From the NCBI RefSeq assembly GCF_009663775.1, contig NZ_RDBR01000021.1, forward strand, positions 1-37,876: a stretch of DNA of 37,876 nucleotides. Direction: 5' to 3'. The notes under the pieces were generated by a model. That model was not told the DNA's origin, made no database searches, and saw only the letters and a list, made by a program, of their open reading frames with translations. Each line of letters begins with the position of its first letter. Positions within the stretch are counted from its first letter, which is position 1. Both the position numbers and the translations under genes were made by a program. The stretch comes from Lactobacillus sp. 0.1XD8-4. GTDB taxonomy: Bacteria > Bacillota > Bacilli > Lactobacillales > Lactobacillaceae. This document shows, in pieces, positions 8,341 through 15,943 of this stretch.

Positions 8341-8937
8341 TTATTCAATTATTTTATTAGCACTATAAATTACTTTAGCTTTACTAAACTGCTTTTTCCC
8401 TACCAAATCTTGTAATGATAAAATTTCAAATTCATTCTCCAAGAGAAAACTAATAACATTTTCAATAGCTTCCGAATCAGCTAATTGAAAATCATGCATT
8501 AATATAATATCTCCATCCACGGCCTTTGTTATATTTAATAATACCTTCTTTTTATCATGATGATCCCAGCTCTTAGTATCTAAAGACCATATTATTGCTG
8601 GGCGAGTTAGATAAGGCAAAATGTTATTATTAATAGCTCCGAATGGTGGTCTAATTACCTCAGGAAAGTCTCCAGTAATGTTTCTGATTATCTCATCATC
8701 TTTTTTTAACTCTAATTGTACCCTGTTAGAATTGACTTTTGTTAAGTCAGTATGGGAGTACGTATGATTCCCAATTGTAAAAAGTGAATTTTCAGCTTCA
8801 CGTTTTAATATTTCTGGATATTTTTTCGCATGTTCTCCCCAAATCATAAATGTTGCAGGAATATTATATTTTTCTAAAACATGTGGCGTAGTTGCTTCCC
8901 AAGGTCCATCATCAAAAGTTAATGCTATTTTCTTCAA
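8341..8937 (-). CDS. cytosolic polysaccharide deacetylase (CE4/NodB domain), likely xylo-oligosaccharide acetyl esterase
   Basis: A 198-residue single-domain NodB-fold enzyme. All five CE4 motifs are visible: TFDDGP (7-12), the metal-binding HTYSH (about 58-62), RPPFG (about 95-99), the DTKSW Asp/Trp motif and LMHD near 148. There is no signal peptide or membrane segment, so it should act in the cytosol, unlike peptidoglycan deacetylases of this family. It is third in an operon with a glycoside symporter and a beta-xylosidase-like enzyme (17-bp gap). This suggests removal of acetyl groups from imported acetylated xylo-oligosaccharides, which is inference. It starts at TTG (AGAGATGTGA just upstream); no in-frame ATG is near. 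Other de-N- or O-acetylation substrates remain possible. Confidence 0.8.
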   Translation of the reverse strand: MKKIALTFDDGPWEATTPHVLEKYNIPATFMIWGEHAKKYPEILKREAENSLFTIGNHTYSHTDLTKVNSNRVQLELKKDDEIIRNITGDFPEVIRPPFGAINNNILPYLTRPAIIWSLDTKSWDHHDKKKVLLNITKAVDGDIILMHDFQLADSEAIENVISFLLENEFEILSLQDLVGKKQFSKAKVIYSANKIIE

Positions 8938-8954
8938 TATTCACATCTCTTTTT

Positions 8955-10994
8955 CTAGAATAACTTTTCTCCTATTTCTTCTTCGTCTGTAAATGGTCCA
9001 GCTGTCACTTTCACTCCTTCGCGATGTGTACCAAAGAAATCAGTATTAAATACAATTGCCGTACCATCAGGATTTTCATACTTCTCTTCAGGTTCAAATG
9101 CCATTTCAATAGTATCAGTTGAAATAACACCATCGGTCTTTTTAGGAAGAGCGTTGAAGAGATTAGTCTTCAGGACTAAGCCTTTATCCATTTGTTCAAG
9201 TTTTAGATATACTTCTTTATCAGAAATAATTGAGTCTTTTTCTGAATCACATGGTTGAGCCCCATTAAAGTAAACATTACCTCCTGTCCAGATTGGTAAA
9301 TGATTATAATAATGGTCACTATTTGGAGCATATATCCCACAATAACCATCAAATTGTTTCTTCCATTCTTCAAACGTTGGGTATCCATCAAACGGTTTAG
9401 TACCCACTGTAAAGTTATAATCATCCCAATCATCCGGTTCATCTTTCTTCATATCCGCTAGTCTTTTCATTTCTGGGCGTAACTTTTGTTGGACAAAAAT
9501 ATTATTGTAAAATTTATTATCTCCATGTTGAATGGTCATAAAGCCCATTACCTTAGTACCATGAATTTCATGATATGGTGTAAATCGATTAGACGGTAAA
9601 TTAACAGAATTGTTATCAGTACCACGTCCAGTTGCTGTAAAACTTCCTGCAATTAAATTATGAACAAATGCTACCCCTTGAGCTGCTAAACGAACAGATC
9701 GATCAGAAAGCAAGAGATTATTATCAATCAATGTAGGTCCATGAGATACCTCAATCCACATATCTTCTCCAAGACCAGATAAAATATCTCCAACATTATC
9801 CTTAGTGACCTTAAAGTCATTTGGCAAACTGTTATGATCAAATATATTTTGTGTAACTCGAGTTCCTTGCGCCTGCCAATCGAGCCATAATCCTCGAGTA
9901 CAATGGTGAATGTGATTATGGCGATAAGTTACATCAATTGCTGCGTGCATTTTAATTCCACCAATTTCAGCACCTGCAAGATTTTGTCGAACATTAATAT
10001 CATGAATGTCGTTATCTTCAATTAATGAGAATACACCGCCCAAATGACCAACTATTCCTGTTTGTCCACAATCGTGGATATGATTTTGCCGAATAATATG
10101 TGATCCGATATGTTCCTTATCCCAGCCATCATATGATGCTTGACAAATAACATCTCGTTCAGTTTGTGTACCATCCTTATATTTCCACTTTGACCACTTA
10201 TTATCATTGTTAGGTTGAAGATATTTACCGAGAGAAATTCCTGAACATTTAGAATGGGAAATATCACATTTTTCAATGATCCATCCTTTTGACCAATGTG
10301 GTCCTACCATTCCTTCTTGATATGCTGTTGGCGGAGCCCATTGTGTTGCTGCTTTCGTTAAACCAAATCCAGACAATGTGATATAACCTATACCTTCTGC
10401 TTGTGGATAAAAGCAATTTTCACGAACGTTAATTTCAACATTTTCTTCATTAGGATTATTTCCTTGGAAATTAGCATAAATGATTGTTTCATTGTTTTTA
10501 TTATCTTGTTCAGTAAACCATGTGTACACAGTGTCATCTGGATACCATGATTTCTCATTACGAATTGGTTTTTTTACTTCATCAAGCGTGTTTACTTCAT
10601 ACAGTGCTTTATTATTTAAATAAACTTCACCTGTGTGGGCAACAATTCGTGCGTCAAACCAGTCACCATAGACCTTAGTTGTATATGGGTTATAATTGCC
10701 AAAAATACTATTAGGGATAATTACTTTCCAAACGTTATCCTTCACCTTTTCCCAACTAGTTACACGCTCAGCTCCAGTAATAACAGCGCCTAAATTTTCA
10801 ATTGATTTATAAGTAATTTGTGCATTTGCATTTCCGGCATGTTTTGGATTTACATTTTCGCGATAAACTCCAGGGGCTACTAATACTGTGTCCCCTGCCC
10901 GAGCAATATTTGCTGCTGATTGAATTGTCTTAAATGGATGCCCTTTCGTCCCATTGCCATCAATTAATGCATTTTTATCCACATATATATTCAT
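8955..10994 (-). CDS. GH120-like beta-xylosidase (right-handed beta-helix)
   Basis: A 679-residue protein that opens with a DUF1565-like segment (NIYVDKNALIDGNGTKGHPF, then the helix repeat GDTVLVAPGVYREN). It continues as a right-handed parallel beta-helix with many N/H/D-rich turns. Length and fold match GH120 exo-beta-xylosidases of xylo-oligosaccharide users. The family uses an Asp nucleophile and a Glu acid/base; candidates here are the Asp in GLWLDWQAQG (about 375) and the Glu in MWIEVSHGP (about 418). No signal peptide is present, so it should act inside the cell on imported oligosaccharides. The start is placed at 10994, because AGGAGA abuts the ATG at 11003 but is 8 bases from this one. 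It is 21 bp after the GPH symporter gene. Other beta-helix glycosidases cannot be excluded. Confidence 0.7.
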   Translation of the reverse strand: MNIYVDKNALIDGNGTKGHPFKTIQSAANIARAGDTVLVAPGVYRENVNPKHAGNANAQITYKSIENLGAVITGAERVTSWEKVKDNVWKVIIPNSIFGNYNPYTTKVYGDWFDARIVAHTGEVYLNNKALYEVNTLDEVKKPIRNEKSWYPDDTVYTWFTEQDNKNNETIIYANFQGNNPNEENVEINVRENCFYPQAEGIGYITLSGFGLTKAATQWAPPTAYQEGMVGPHWSKGWIIEKCDISHSKCSGISLGKYLQPNNDNKWSKWKYKDGTQTERDVICQASYDGWDKEHIGSHIIRQNHIHDCGQTGIVGHLGGVFSLIEDNDIHDINVRQNLAGAEIGGIKMHAAIDVTYRHNHIHHCTRGLWLDWQAQGTRVTQNIFDHNSLPNDFKVTKDNVGDILSGLGEDMWIEVSHGPTLIDNNLLLSDRSVRLAAQGVAFVHNLIAGSFTATGRGTDNNSVNLPSNRFTPYHEIHGTKVMGFMTIQHGDNKFYNNIFVQQKLRPEMKRLADMKKDEPDDWDDYNFTVGTKPFDGYPTFEEWKKQFDGYCGIYAPNSDHYYNHLPIWTGGNVYFNGAQPCDSEKDSIISDKEVYLKLEQMDKGLVLKTNLFNALPKKTDGVISTDTIEMAFEPEEKYENPDGTAIVFNTDFFGTHREGVKVTAGPFTDEEEIGEKLF

Positions 10995-11015
10995 ACTAGA
11001 CATCTCCTTACTTAT

Positions 11016-12512
11016 TTAGTTTTTAGCAGCTTTTCTTTTATTTTCAATTTCATGATTGATTTTATCTACTTCCGGATCACTTAATGGATATTTACTCATT
11101 ATCCACATTGCAACTACAGCTAAAATAATTGGAATCCAAATCATAGAAATAGAAATACCTGTTAAAGCAGAAGCTGGCTGTGTTGCCTTTGTTCCGTTAA
11201 AGTGACAGAAGGCATTTATATACCCTGGAATAATGCCACCTAATGCTAAACCAATCTTAAAGAAAAGTCCCATAATAGAGTTAATAATTCCAGCAACACG
11301 TTTCTTGGAATGCCATTCACCATAAGAAATAACTTCTGGAACTAGTGACCACATATATCCTGTAGCCGCTGTAATTCCCCATTGCATTATAAAACGTCCA
11401 ATATAACCAAGAGTAATATTATTCTTGAAAGCAGGAAATGACCATATCCACAAAATTAATTGACCAATGATAAACAGTATTAAGAATAAGTAGAAGAATC
11501 CTTTTTTACCTATCTTTTTCCGAATAATTGGCCATAGGAATACAAGAAAAATACCAGGAATTGAACCAATAAGATTAATCGACGCCATCCATTCCGAATG
11601 ACCAATATTATATTGAAGGAAGAATGGCCATACAGTATTACCGAAAAACATAAATGTAAAGCCAATCAGGAAGAACCAGCCAAGAATTTGAAGTGGTTTA
11701 TTGTCGATTAATTCATTCCACAAGTCAGAAAACTTTACTGATTCAGTTTCTTCTTTTGTTGGTAAGACACGTTCTTTAATCCCAAAATAAGTGCACAATA
11801 ACATAATAAAGCCAATAATCATGTAAATAATCATAACTTTGAAATAAGCATTTGCTGCATGGGGAGATGCATAATTCCCTAAGTCCAATTTAATTCCAAA
11901 TAATCCAATGCTCTGAAGCTTTTTATCAGGTGATGCTAATTGAACAAATAATGGCAGGAAGGTATACACTAGTAAATTTCCAATATTAGCTTCTGTCATT
12001 CTTACAGTAGTAAGCGTAGAAACTTCATCATTATCTCTAGTTAGTGACGCATTTAAAGAACCATATGGAATATTGACAAATGAATAAATTAGAGCTGTTG
12101 CTAAATACATAAAGAATGCATAAAAAACATTCCCTCTAACTGCTGGGATTGGCAAAAACAGTAACGCACAACAAATTGTTAGCGGAATACCAAAATAAAT
12201 TAAAAACGGTCGATACTTTCCTCCATGCTTAAAATGACTTTTATCAACGACAGTTCCTACCCATGGATCCCAAAAAACATTAACCCAACGAACAATTAAA
12301 AATATTGTCGCTCCGGCTGCAGCAGAAATTCCAAAAACTGTAGTAAGATAGAACAATAACATTGAACCTATTGTTCCAAAAATCAAATTTTGTGCTAAAT
12401 CTCCAGCACCGTAACAAATTCTTTCTCGCCAAGAAAGTTTTGCAAATTCATTTACTTTTTCTGTTGTCGATGAATCTGTTTCAACAACCTTTTGTGTTGG
12501 TACATTTTCCAT
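11016..12512 (-). CDS. GPH-family xyloside/oligosaccharide:cation symporter
   Basis: A 498-residue, 12-helix MFS protein of the glycoside-pentoside-hexuronide family. Diagnostic features are SWRERICYGAGDLAQNL before helix 1, RWVNVFWDPWVGTVVDK with the family's conserved Asp near helix 2, and KHGGKYRPF in the first cytoplasmic loop. The closest functional type is XylP-like xyloside transport, inferred from the operon: beta-xylosidase and CE4 deacetylase genes follow at once. First gene of the operon, preceded by a cre site and an operator-like palindrome. The ribosome binding site is GAAAGGAT. Confidence 0.9.
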   Translation of the reverse strand: MENVPTQKVVETDSSTTEKVNEFAKLSWRERICYGAGDLAQNLIFGTIGSMLLFYLTTVFGISAAAGATIFLIVRWVNVFWDPWVGTVVDKSHFKHGGKYRPFLIYFGIPLTICCALLFLPIPAVRGNVFYAFFMYLATALIYSFVNIPYGSLNASLTRDNDEVSTLTTVRMTEANIGNLLVYTFLPLFVQLASPDKKLQSIGLFGIKLDLGNYASPHAANAYFKVMIIYMIIGFIMLLCTYFGIKERVLPTKEETESVKFSDLWNELIDNKPLQILGWFFLIGFTFMFFGNTVWPFFLQYNIGHSEWMASINLIGSIPGIFLVFLWPIIRKKIGKKGFFYLFLILFIIGQLILWIWSFPAFKNNITLGYIGRFIMQWGITAATGYMWSLVPEVISYGEWHSKKRVAGIINSIMGLFFKIGLALGGIIPGYINAFCHFNGTKATQPASALTGISISMIWIPIILAVVAMWIMSKYPLSDPEVDKINHEIENKRKAAKN

Positions 12513-12545
12513 TTTCTCTCATCCTTTCAATTTATCTAATGTAAG

Positions 12546-12562
12546 TTAGTTGTATAAACTGA
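12546..12562. promoter_or_regulatory. candidate XylR operator upstream of the GPH symporter
   Basis: TTAGTT-N5-AACTGA inside a block that also matches the xylA and xylT upstream regions (ACAACYAACTTACA when read on either strand). It sits about 35 bp before the symporter start. Spacer length differs from the other two sites, so affinity may differ. Confidence 0.5.
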
Positions 12563-12585
12563 CGGATGATTTTCCATCTGCTATC

Positions 12586-12602
12586 ATTGTATCCGCTTTC
12601 AT
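12586..12602 (-). promoter_or_regulatory. cre site and -10 of the xyloside operon
   Basis: On the minus strand ATGAAAGCGGATACA (12588-12602) fits the cre consensus at all fixed positions. It overlaps a likely -10 TACAAT (12586-12591), so CcpA binding would block this promoter directly. Confidence 0.6.
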
Positions 12603-12655
12603 AAAAATAAAATAGACCATAAGCTGACAAAAATTTGTCAATTTATGATCTATTT
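12602..12655 (-). terminator. terminator of the AraC-type regulator gene
   Basis: Long hairpin AAATAGAcCATAA.../...TTATGaTCTATTT with an inner TGACAAA/TTTGTCA stem. On the minus strand it is followed by TTTTATTTTTAT. It lies directly before the promoter of the symporter operon. Confidence 0.8.
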
Positions 12656-12664
12656 CAAAATTAA

Positions 12665-13582
12665 TTATTCAAAATAGCCTGTCCTATTTTTTGATTTTAC
12701 CGAGCGTTTTCTAATAATTTGTTTACGAAATTCACTTGGCGAATATCCTGACCATTTCTTAAATTGTTTACTGAAGATTGAAATATTAGCTGCACCAACC
12801 ATATACGCAACTTCTTCAATAGAATTACCTGAATATTCAAGAAGTCGTTGTGCTTTTTTGTACTTCTCCCGATCAATAAAGTGCAATGGAGTTGTGCCAT
12901 AAACTTTCTTAAACACACGATGTCCGTACCCGCTGCTAATTCCTAATTCCTTACATAGATCGCTAAAGTTAAAAGAAGGCTTTTCATCATCATTATTAAC
13001 CCGATTTTCAATAGCAATTACTAAATCACGACTAATTTGTGCTTCCTTATTTGAAAATGGTAAAGAGGAATTATGACTATACTCTTTCTTAATCAAAAGG
13101 TTAACCTGTTTTAAATATTGAAGTAATAAAATTTCAATTTCAACTTGAACATTAAAATCACTTGTATGCTTTTTATCGCGACATAAATTTATAATTTCTT
13201 TTAACATATCATAAGATACATTTGCTAACTGTGAATTTGCCGGAATTAACTTATTACTAATTAAACTAATAATCTGTGACCTTAACTGAACATCTTCAAA
13301 GTCAAAATGTAAACACATATAAGTCATTGGCGCTATTTTGCTTATATTACTATTTGTGTGCAAGGTTCCCGGTGCGATAATAATTACATCCCCAGGGCCT
13401 AAAGTTATTGAACCTTGATCACGAATAGAAGTTAGCTGTGATCCGTCAGTAACAACCATTACTTCAAATACTTGATGTTTTTGTTCAAAAAAGCTCCAAC
13501 CCCCATTAACGGTATGTTTATGTCCACCAAACATATACAAGCCAGATTCAATTGTTGGAATAGATATAAAATTTTTCAACAT
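12665..13582 (-). CDS. AraC-family transcriptional regulator with cupin-like sensor
   Basis: A 305-residue regulator. The N-terminal part (about 1-110) is a cupin-like sugar-sensing fold with GPGDVIIIAPGTLHT. The C-terminal 100 residues form the two-helix-turn-helix AraC/XylS DNA-binding domain (SDLCKELGISSGYGHRVFKK, then SIEEVAYMVGAANISIFSKQ). It is divergent from the xylose symporter, and three TATGATTTTAT repeats, two of them exactly 21 bp apart, lie in the shared region, as is typical for AraC-type activators. It probably activates xylose or xyloside genes in response to a pentose or oligosaccharide. The ligand is not known. Confidence 0.9.
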   Translation of the reverse strand: MLKNFISIPTIESGLYMFGGHKHTVNGGWSFFEQKHQVFEVMVVTDGSQLTSIRDQGSITLGPGDVIIIAPGTLHTNSNISKIAPMTYMCLHFDFEDVQLRSQIISLISNKLIPANSQLANVSYDMLKEIINLCRDKKHTSDFNVQVEIEILLLQYLKQVNLLIKKEYSHNSSLPFSNKEAQISRDLVIAIENRVNNDDEKPSFNFSDLCKELGISSGYGHRVFKKVYGTTPLHFIDREKYKKAQRLLEYSGNSIEEVAYMVGAANISIFSKQFKKWSGYSPSEFRKQIIRKRSVKSKNRTGYFE

Positions 13583-13646
13583 TATTACCTCTTTCCGGCC
13601 TTGATATTTTCTTCACAAGTCTATTATCTCTCATAAAGAATTATTT

Positions 13647-13661
13647 TGTTAGCGTTTTCTA
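13647..13661. promoter_or_regulatory. weak cre-like site upstream of the AraC-type gene
   Basis: TGTTAGCGTTTTCTA has one mismatch to the cre consensus in either orientation. It lies about 65-80 bp before the regulator start, near a possible GATAAT -10. Tentative. Confidence 0.35.
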
Positions 13662-13728
13662 TGATTTTATTTTGTCATTTTATGATTTTAATTGCTCAAA
13701 TTTTAAACTAGAACAAATATGATTTTAT
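13660..13728. repeat. TATGATTTTAT direct repeats (AraC-type binding sites?)
   Basis: TATGATTTTA occurs at 13660, 13681 and 13718, all in one orientation. The first two are spaced exactly 21 bp, two helical turns, as for tandem AraC-family half-sites. The third is immediately next to a cre site. They sit between the divergent regulator and symporter genes. Confidence 0.55.
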
Positions 13729-13729
13729 T

Positions 13730-13744
13730 AGACAGCGCTTACAA
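13730..13744. promoter_or_regulatory. cre site upstream of the xylose symporter
   Basis: AGACAGCGCTTACAA, the reverse form of the cre consensus, matches at all fixed positions. It lies about 110 bp before the symporter start, just upstream of a TTGAAG -35 candidate (13763-13768). Confidence 0.6.
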
Positions 13745-13768
13745 ATAATGTTAAACTTCTTATTGAAG

Positions 13769-13789
13769 TTAGTTATTTTATTAAACTAA
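13769..13789. promoter_or_regulatory. candidate XylR operator upstream of the xylose symporter
   Basis: TTAGTT-N9-AACTAA, same arms and spacing as the xylA site at 8112-8132, placed between the -35 candidate and the gene. The following ACAACCAACTTACAAT also matches the xylA region, so the shared block is longer than the palindrome. Confidence 0.6.
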
Positions 13790-13853
13790 CTAAATACAAA
13801 CAACCAACTTACAATATTTTTCACTGTCTGTATTTATAGTTAGGAGTTTCGAC

Positions 13854-15251
13854 ATGAAACATAAATTATCATCAAGTTGGATATATTTTTTTGCAGCTTT
13901 AGGCGGGTTACTCTTTGGTTATGATACTGGTTCTATTTCAGGAGCAATCCTCTTTATTGAAAAGCAATTATCATTAAATTCATGGCAACAAGGATGGGTA
14001 GTTTCAGCTGTCCTTGTCGGTGCAATCATCGGTGCAATTACAATTGGACCTTTCTCTGACCGCTTTGGACGTCGTAAATTATTGTTATTAACATCGGTTT
14101 TATTTTTCTTCGGAGCATTAGGTTCTGGATTAGCTCCTGAGTTTTGGACATTGATTTTTACACGAATTATCCTTGGACTAGCAGTTGGGGCTGCTTCCTC
14201 ATTAATCCCTACTTACCTTGCAGAATTAGCACCAGTTGCTAAACGTGGTATGATGTCTGGGATGTTTCAGTTTATGATTATGTCTGGTTTACTGTTAGCT
14301 TACATTCTTAATTATTCTCTTCAGGGAATTTATACTGGTTGGCGCTGGATGTTAGGATTCGCAGCGATTCCTGCAGCAATTTTATTTATTGGTGCCCTTA
14401 TCTTACCCGAATCTCCACGGTACTTGGTTCGTAATGATAAAGAGCATATTGCTCGCGAAGTTTTAATGACAATGAATAATAATGACGAGCAAGTTGTGAA
14501 CGGTGATATTGCTAAAATCAAAAAACAAGCTGAAATTGTTTCTGGTGGATGGAAAGAGCTATTCGGCTTAATGGTTCGTCCTGCATTAATTGCTGCCGTC
14601 GGTTTAGCTATTTTCCAACAAGTAATGGGTTGTAATACTGTTCTGTATTATGCACCGACGATTTTTACTGATGCTGGTTTCGGTGTTCATTTTGCCTTAC
14701 TCTCACATATCTGGATTGGTATCTTTAATGTTATCGTTACTTTTATCGGTATCTATCTAATGAATAAAGTAAGCCGACGCAAGATGTTAATTGTTGGTGG
14801 TTGGCTCATGGGGATTACCCTCTTTATTATGTGCTGGGGATTGATGTACTCAAGCGATTCTAAATTTGCTGCTGATATTGCTGTTATTTCAATGGTTATC
14901 TATATTGCATCATTTTCTGGTACATGGGGACCAATCATGTGGACTATGATTGGTGAGATGTTCCCACTTAATATCCGTGGTCTCGGTAACTCCTTTGCCG
15001 CTGGCGTTAACTGGACAGCCAATGCAATCGTTTCAGTAACTTTCCCTCCACTACTCAGTTTCTTCGGGAAAGGTACCCTCTTTATTGGCTACGGAATCTT
15101 CTGTCTTTTAGCTATTTGGTTTGTTCACTCTAAAGTCTTTGAAACACAAGGTAAGTCTCTTGAATCAATCGAACAATGGTTGCGTGACCAAGCTACTAAA
15201 AAACAAAAGAATCCATCTTCTGAAACTGCTACCATACAAAAAGAAAATTAA
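13854..15251 (+). CDS. xylT: D-xylose:H+ symporter (sugar porter family)
   Basis: A 465-residue MFS sugar porter with 12 membrane helices. Seen: GGLLFGYDTGSISGAI in helix 1, the loop 2-3 motif DRFGRRK (about 65-71), PESPRYLV at the end of helix 6, QQVMGCNTVLYYAPTIF in helix 7 with the sugar-binding QQ, and the second RR motif SRRK. It imports free pentose. Xylose is inferred from its place among xylA, xylB and xyl regulators; arabinose or glucose are alternatives for this family. The ribosome binding site is AGGAG. Its upstream region has a cre site, an operator palindrome and possible AraC-type repeats. Confidence 0.88.
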   Translation: MKHKLSSSWIYFFAALGGLLFGYDTGSISGAILFIEKQLSLNSWQQGWVVSAVLVGAIIGAITIGPFSDRFGRRKLLLLTSVLFFFGALGSGLAPEFWTLIFTRIILGLAVGAASSLIPTYLAELAPVAKRGMMSGMFQFMIMSGLLLAYILNYSLQGIYTGWRWMLGFAAIPAAILFIGALILPESPRYLVRNDKEHIAREVLMTMNNNDEQVVNGDIAKIKKQAEIVSGGWKELFGLMVRPALIAAVGLAIFQQVMGCNTVLYYAPTIFTDAGFGVHFALLSHIWIGIFNVIVTFIGIYLMNKVSRRKMLIVGGWLMGITLFIMCWGLMYSSDSKFAADIAVISMVIYIASFSGTWGPIMWTMIGEMFPLNIRGLGNSFAAGVNWTANAIVSVTFPPLLSFFGKGTLFIGYGIFCLLAIWFVHSKVFETQGKSLESIEQWLRDQATKKQKNPSSETATIQKEN

Positions 15252-15263
15252 ACTTATAATATT

Positions 15264-15422
15264 TAGGGAGTGAGACAGAACTAGCTTGCTAGTTCGTTTT
15301 CGAACCCCCGCAAGCACAAAGAGGACTCTAGTGTTCGGATTTTCCGAACGCTAGAGTCCCTTTGTGTACTGCGCTGTAGCATTTTCAACTATATAGGAGA
15401 CTTATGTCACAGCCCCTTTTTT
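15264..15422. repeat. fold-back structured element with nested hairpins
   Basis: After the xylose symporter gene a 160-bp noncoding block contains a nearly perfect stem of about 24 bp (15314-15338 with 15344-15369; core ACTCTAGTGTTCGG / CCGAACGCTAGAGT). It also holds a perfect GAACTAGC-tt-GCTAGTTC palindrome and a GTTCG-tttt-CGAAC hairpin. The outer GGGAGTGAGACA and TGTCACAGCCCC arms pair imperfectly and end in a run of T. The block can terminate symporter transcription. The nested design is that of a mobile-type or repeat-family element. It is related to the hairpin at 15821-15860. Confidence 0.65.
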
Positions 15423-15443
15423 AACCAGCTATAAATTAAATTA

Positions 15444-15452
15444 TGCTATAAT
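15444..15452 (+). promoter_or_regulatory. extended -10 promoter of the 99-residue gene
   Basis: TG-C-TATAAT with the hexamer at 15447-15452, 35 bp before the start codon. No clear -35. It indicates an independent transcript. Confidence 0.5.
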
Positions 15453-15486
15453 GAAGTCGTTATAAGCAATAGGAAGGAGAATAACG

Positions 15487-15786
15487 ATGATATCATATAA
15501 AGATTGTACTCCTGACAAGCTAGACTATACGGTTGGTAAAGGCGGTAAACTAACGATTACTGTCAACGATAAGAAATTCGTTCTCACCTTTAAGGATATT
15601 CCTGCCGAAGATCCTAATTACATGGATGTTAAAATTTTTTCTGATCCCAAACACGTAATGGCTTCAATCGTAATCGATGCTTATCGCAAGGACAAAGCAA
15701 ACGATCCAGAAACAGAAAAAATAGTAAAAGAAAAGTTAGTTGATTGTATTAATACCGCTGTTAGGAATCGTTTCGGCCTTATTTAA
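15487..15786 (+). CDS. uncharacterised 99-residue protein
   Basis: Not recognised. It is a small soluble protein without signal peptide or membrane segment. It has a likely beta-rich N-terminal half (KLTITVNDKKFVLTF) and a helical, charged C-terminal half (DAYRKDKANDPETEKIVKEK). It has two cysteines (C7 and C80). The ribosome binding site AGGAAGGAG is strong and the gene has its own promoter and terminator, so it is very likely expressed. It is bracketed by two related CTCTAGTRTTCGG hairpins, which may mark an inserted segment. No functional link to the xyl genes can be claimed. Confidence 0.75.
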   Translation: MISYKDCTPDKLDYTVGKGGKLTITVNDKKFVLTFKDIPAEDPNYMDVKIFSDPKHVMASIVIDAYRKDKANDPETEKIVKEKLVDCINTAVRNRFGLI

Positions 15787-15820
15787 TAATTGATTAACGC
15801 TAACTCCCTAATAACAGAAA

Positions 15821-15862
15821 AAGGCCTCTAGTATTCGGCGTGCATCCGGATACTAGAGGCTT
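15821..15862. terminator. terminator of the 99-residue gene, related to the fold-back element
   Basis: GCCTCTAGTATTCGG / CCGGATACTAGAGGC, a 15-bp stem with one G-U pair and a 7-base loop, followed by TTATTTAT. The stem core resembles the one at 15314-15369. Confidence 0.75.
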
Positions 15863-15921
15863 ATTTATACTCATTGATATAGAAGTACGAACGATGGTTA
15901 AACTCGGGAAGCTTCGTAACT

Positions 15922-15942
15922 AAAAAAGCTGGTATCCCAGCC
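15922..15942 (-). terminator. terminator of the ROK repressor gene
   Basis: GCTGG-gata-CCAGC stem followed by TTTTTT on the minus strand, starting two bases after the stop codon. Confidence 0.75.
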
Positions 15943-15943
15943 A

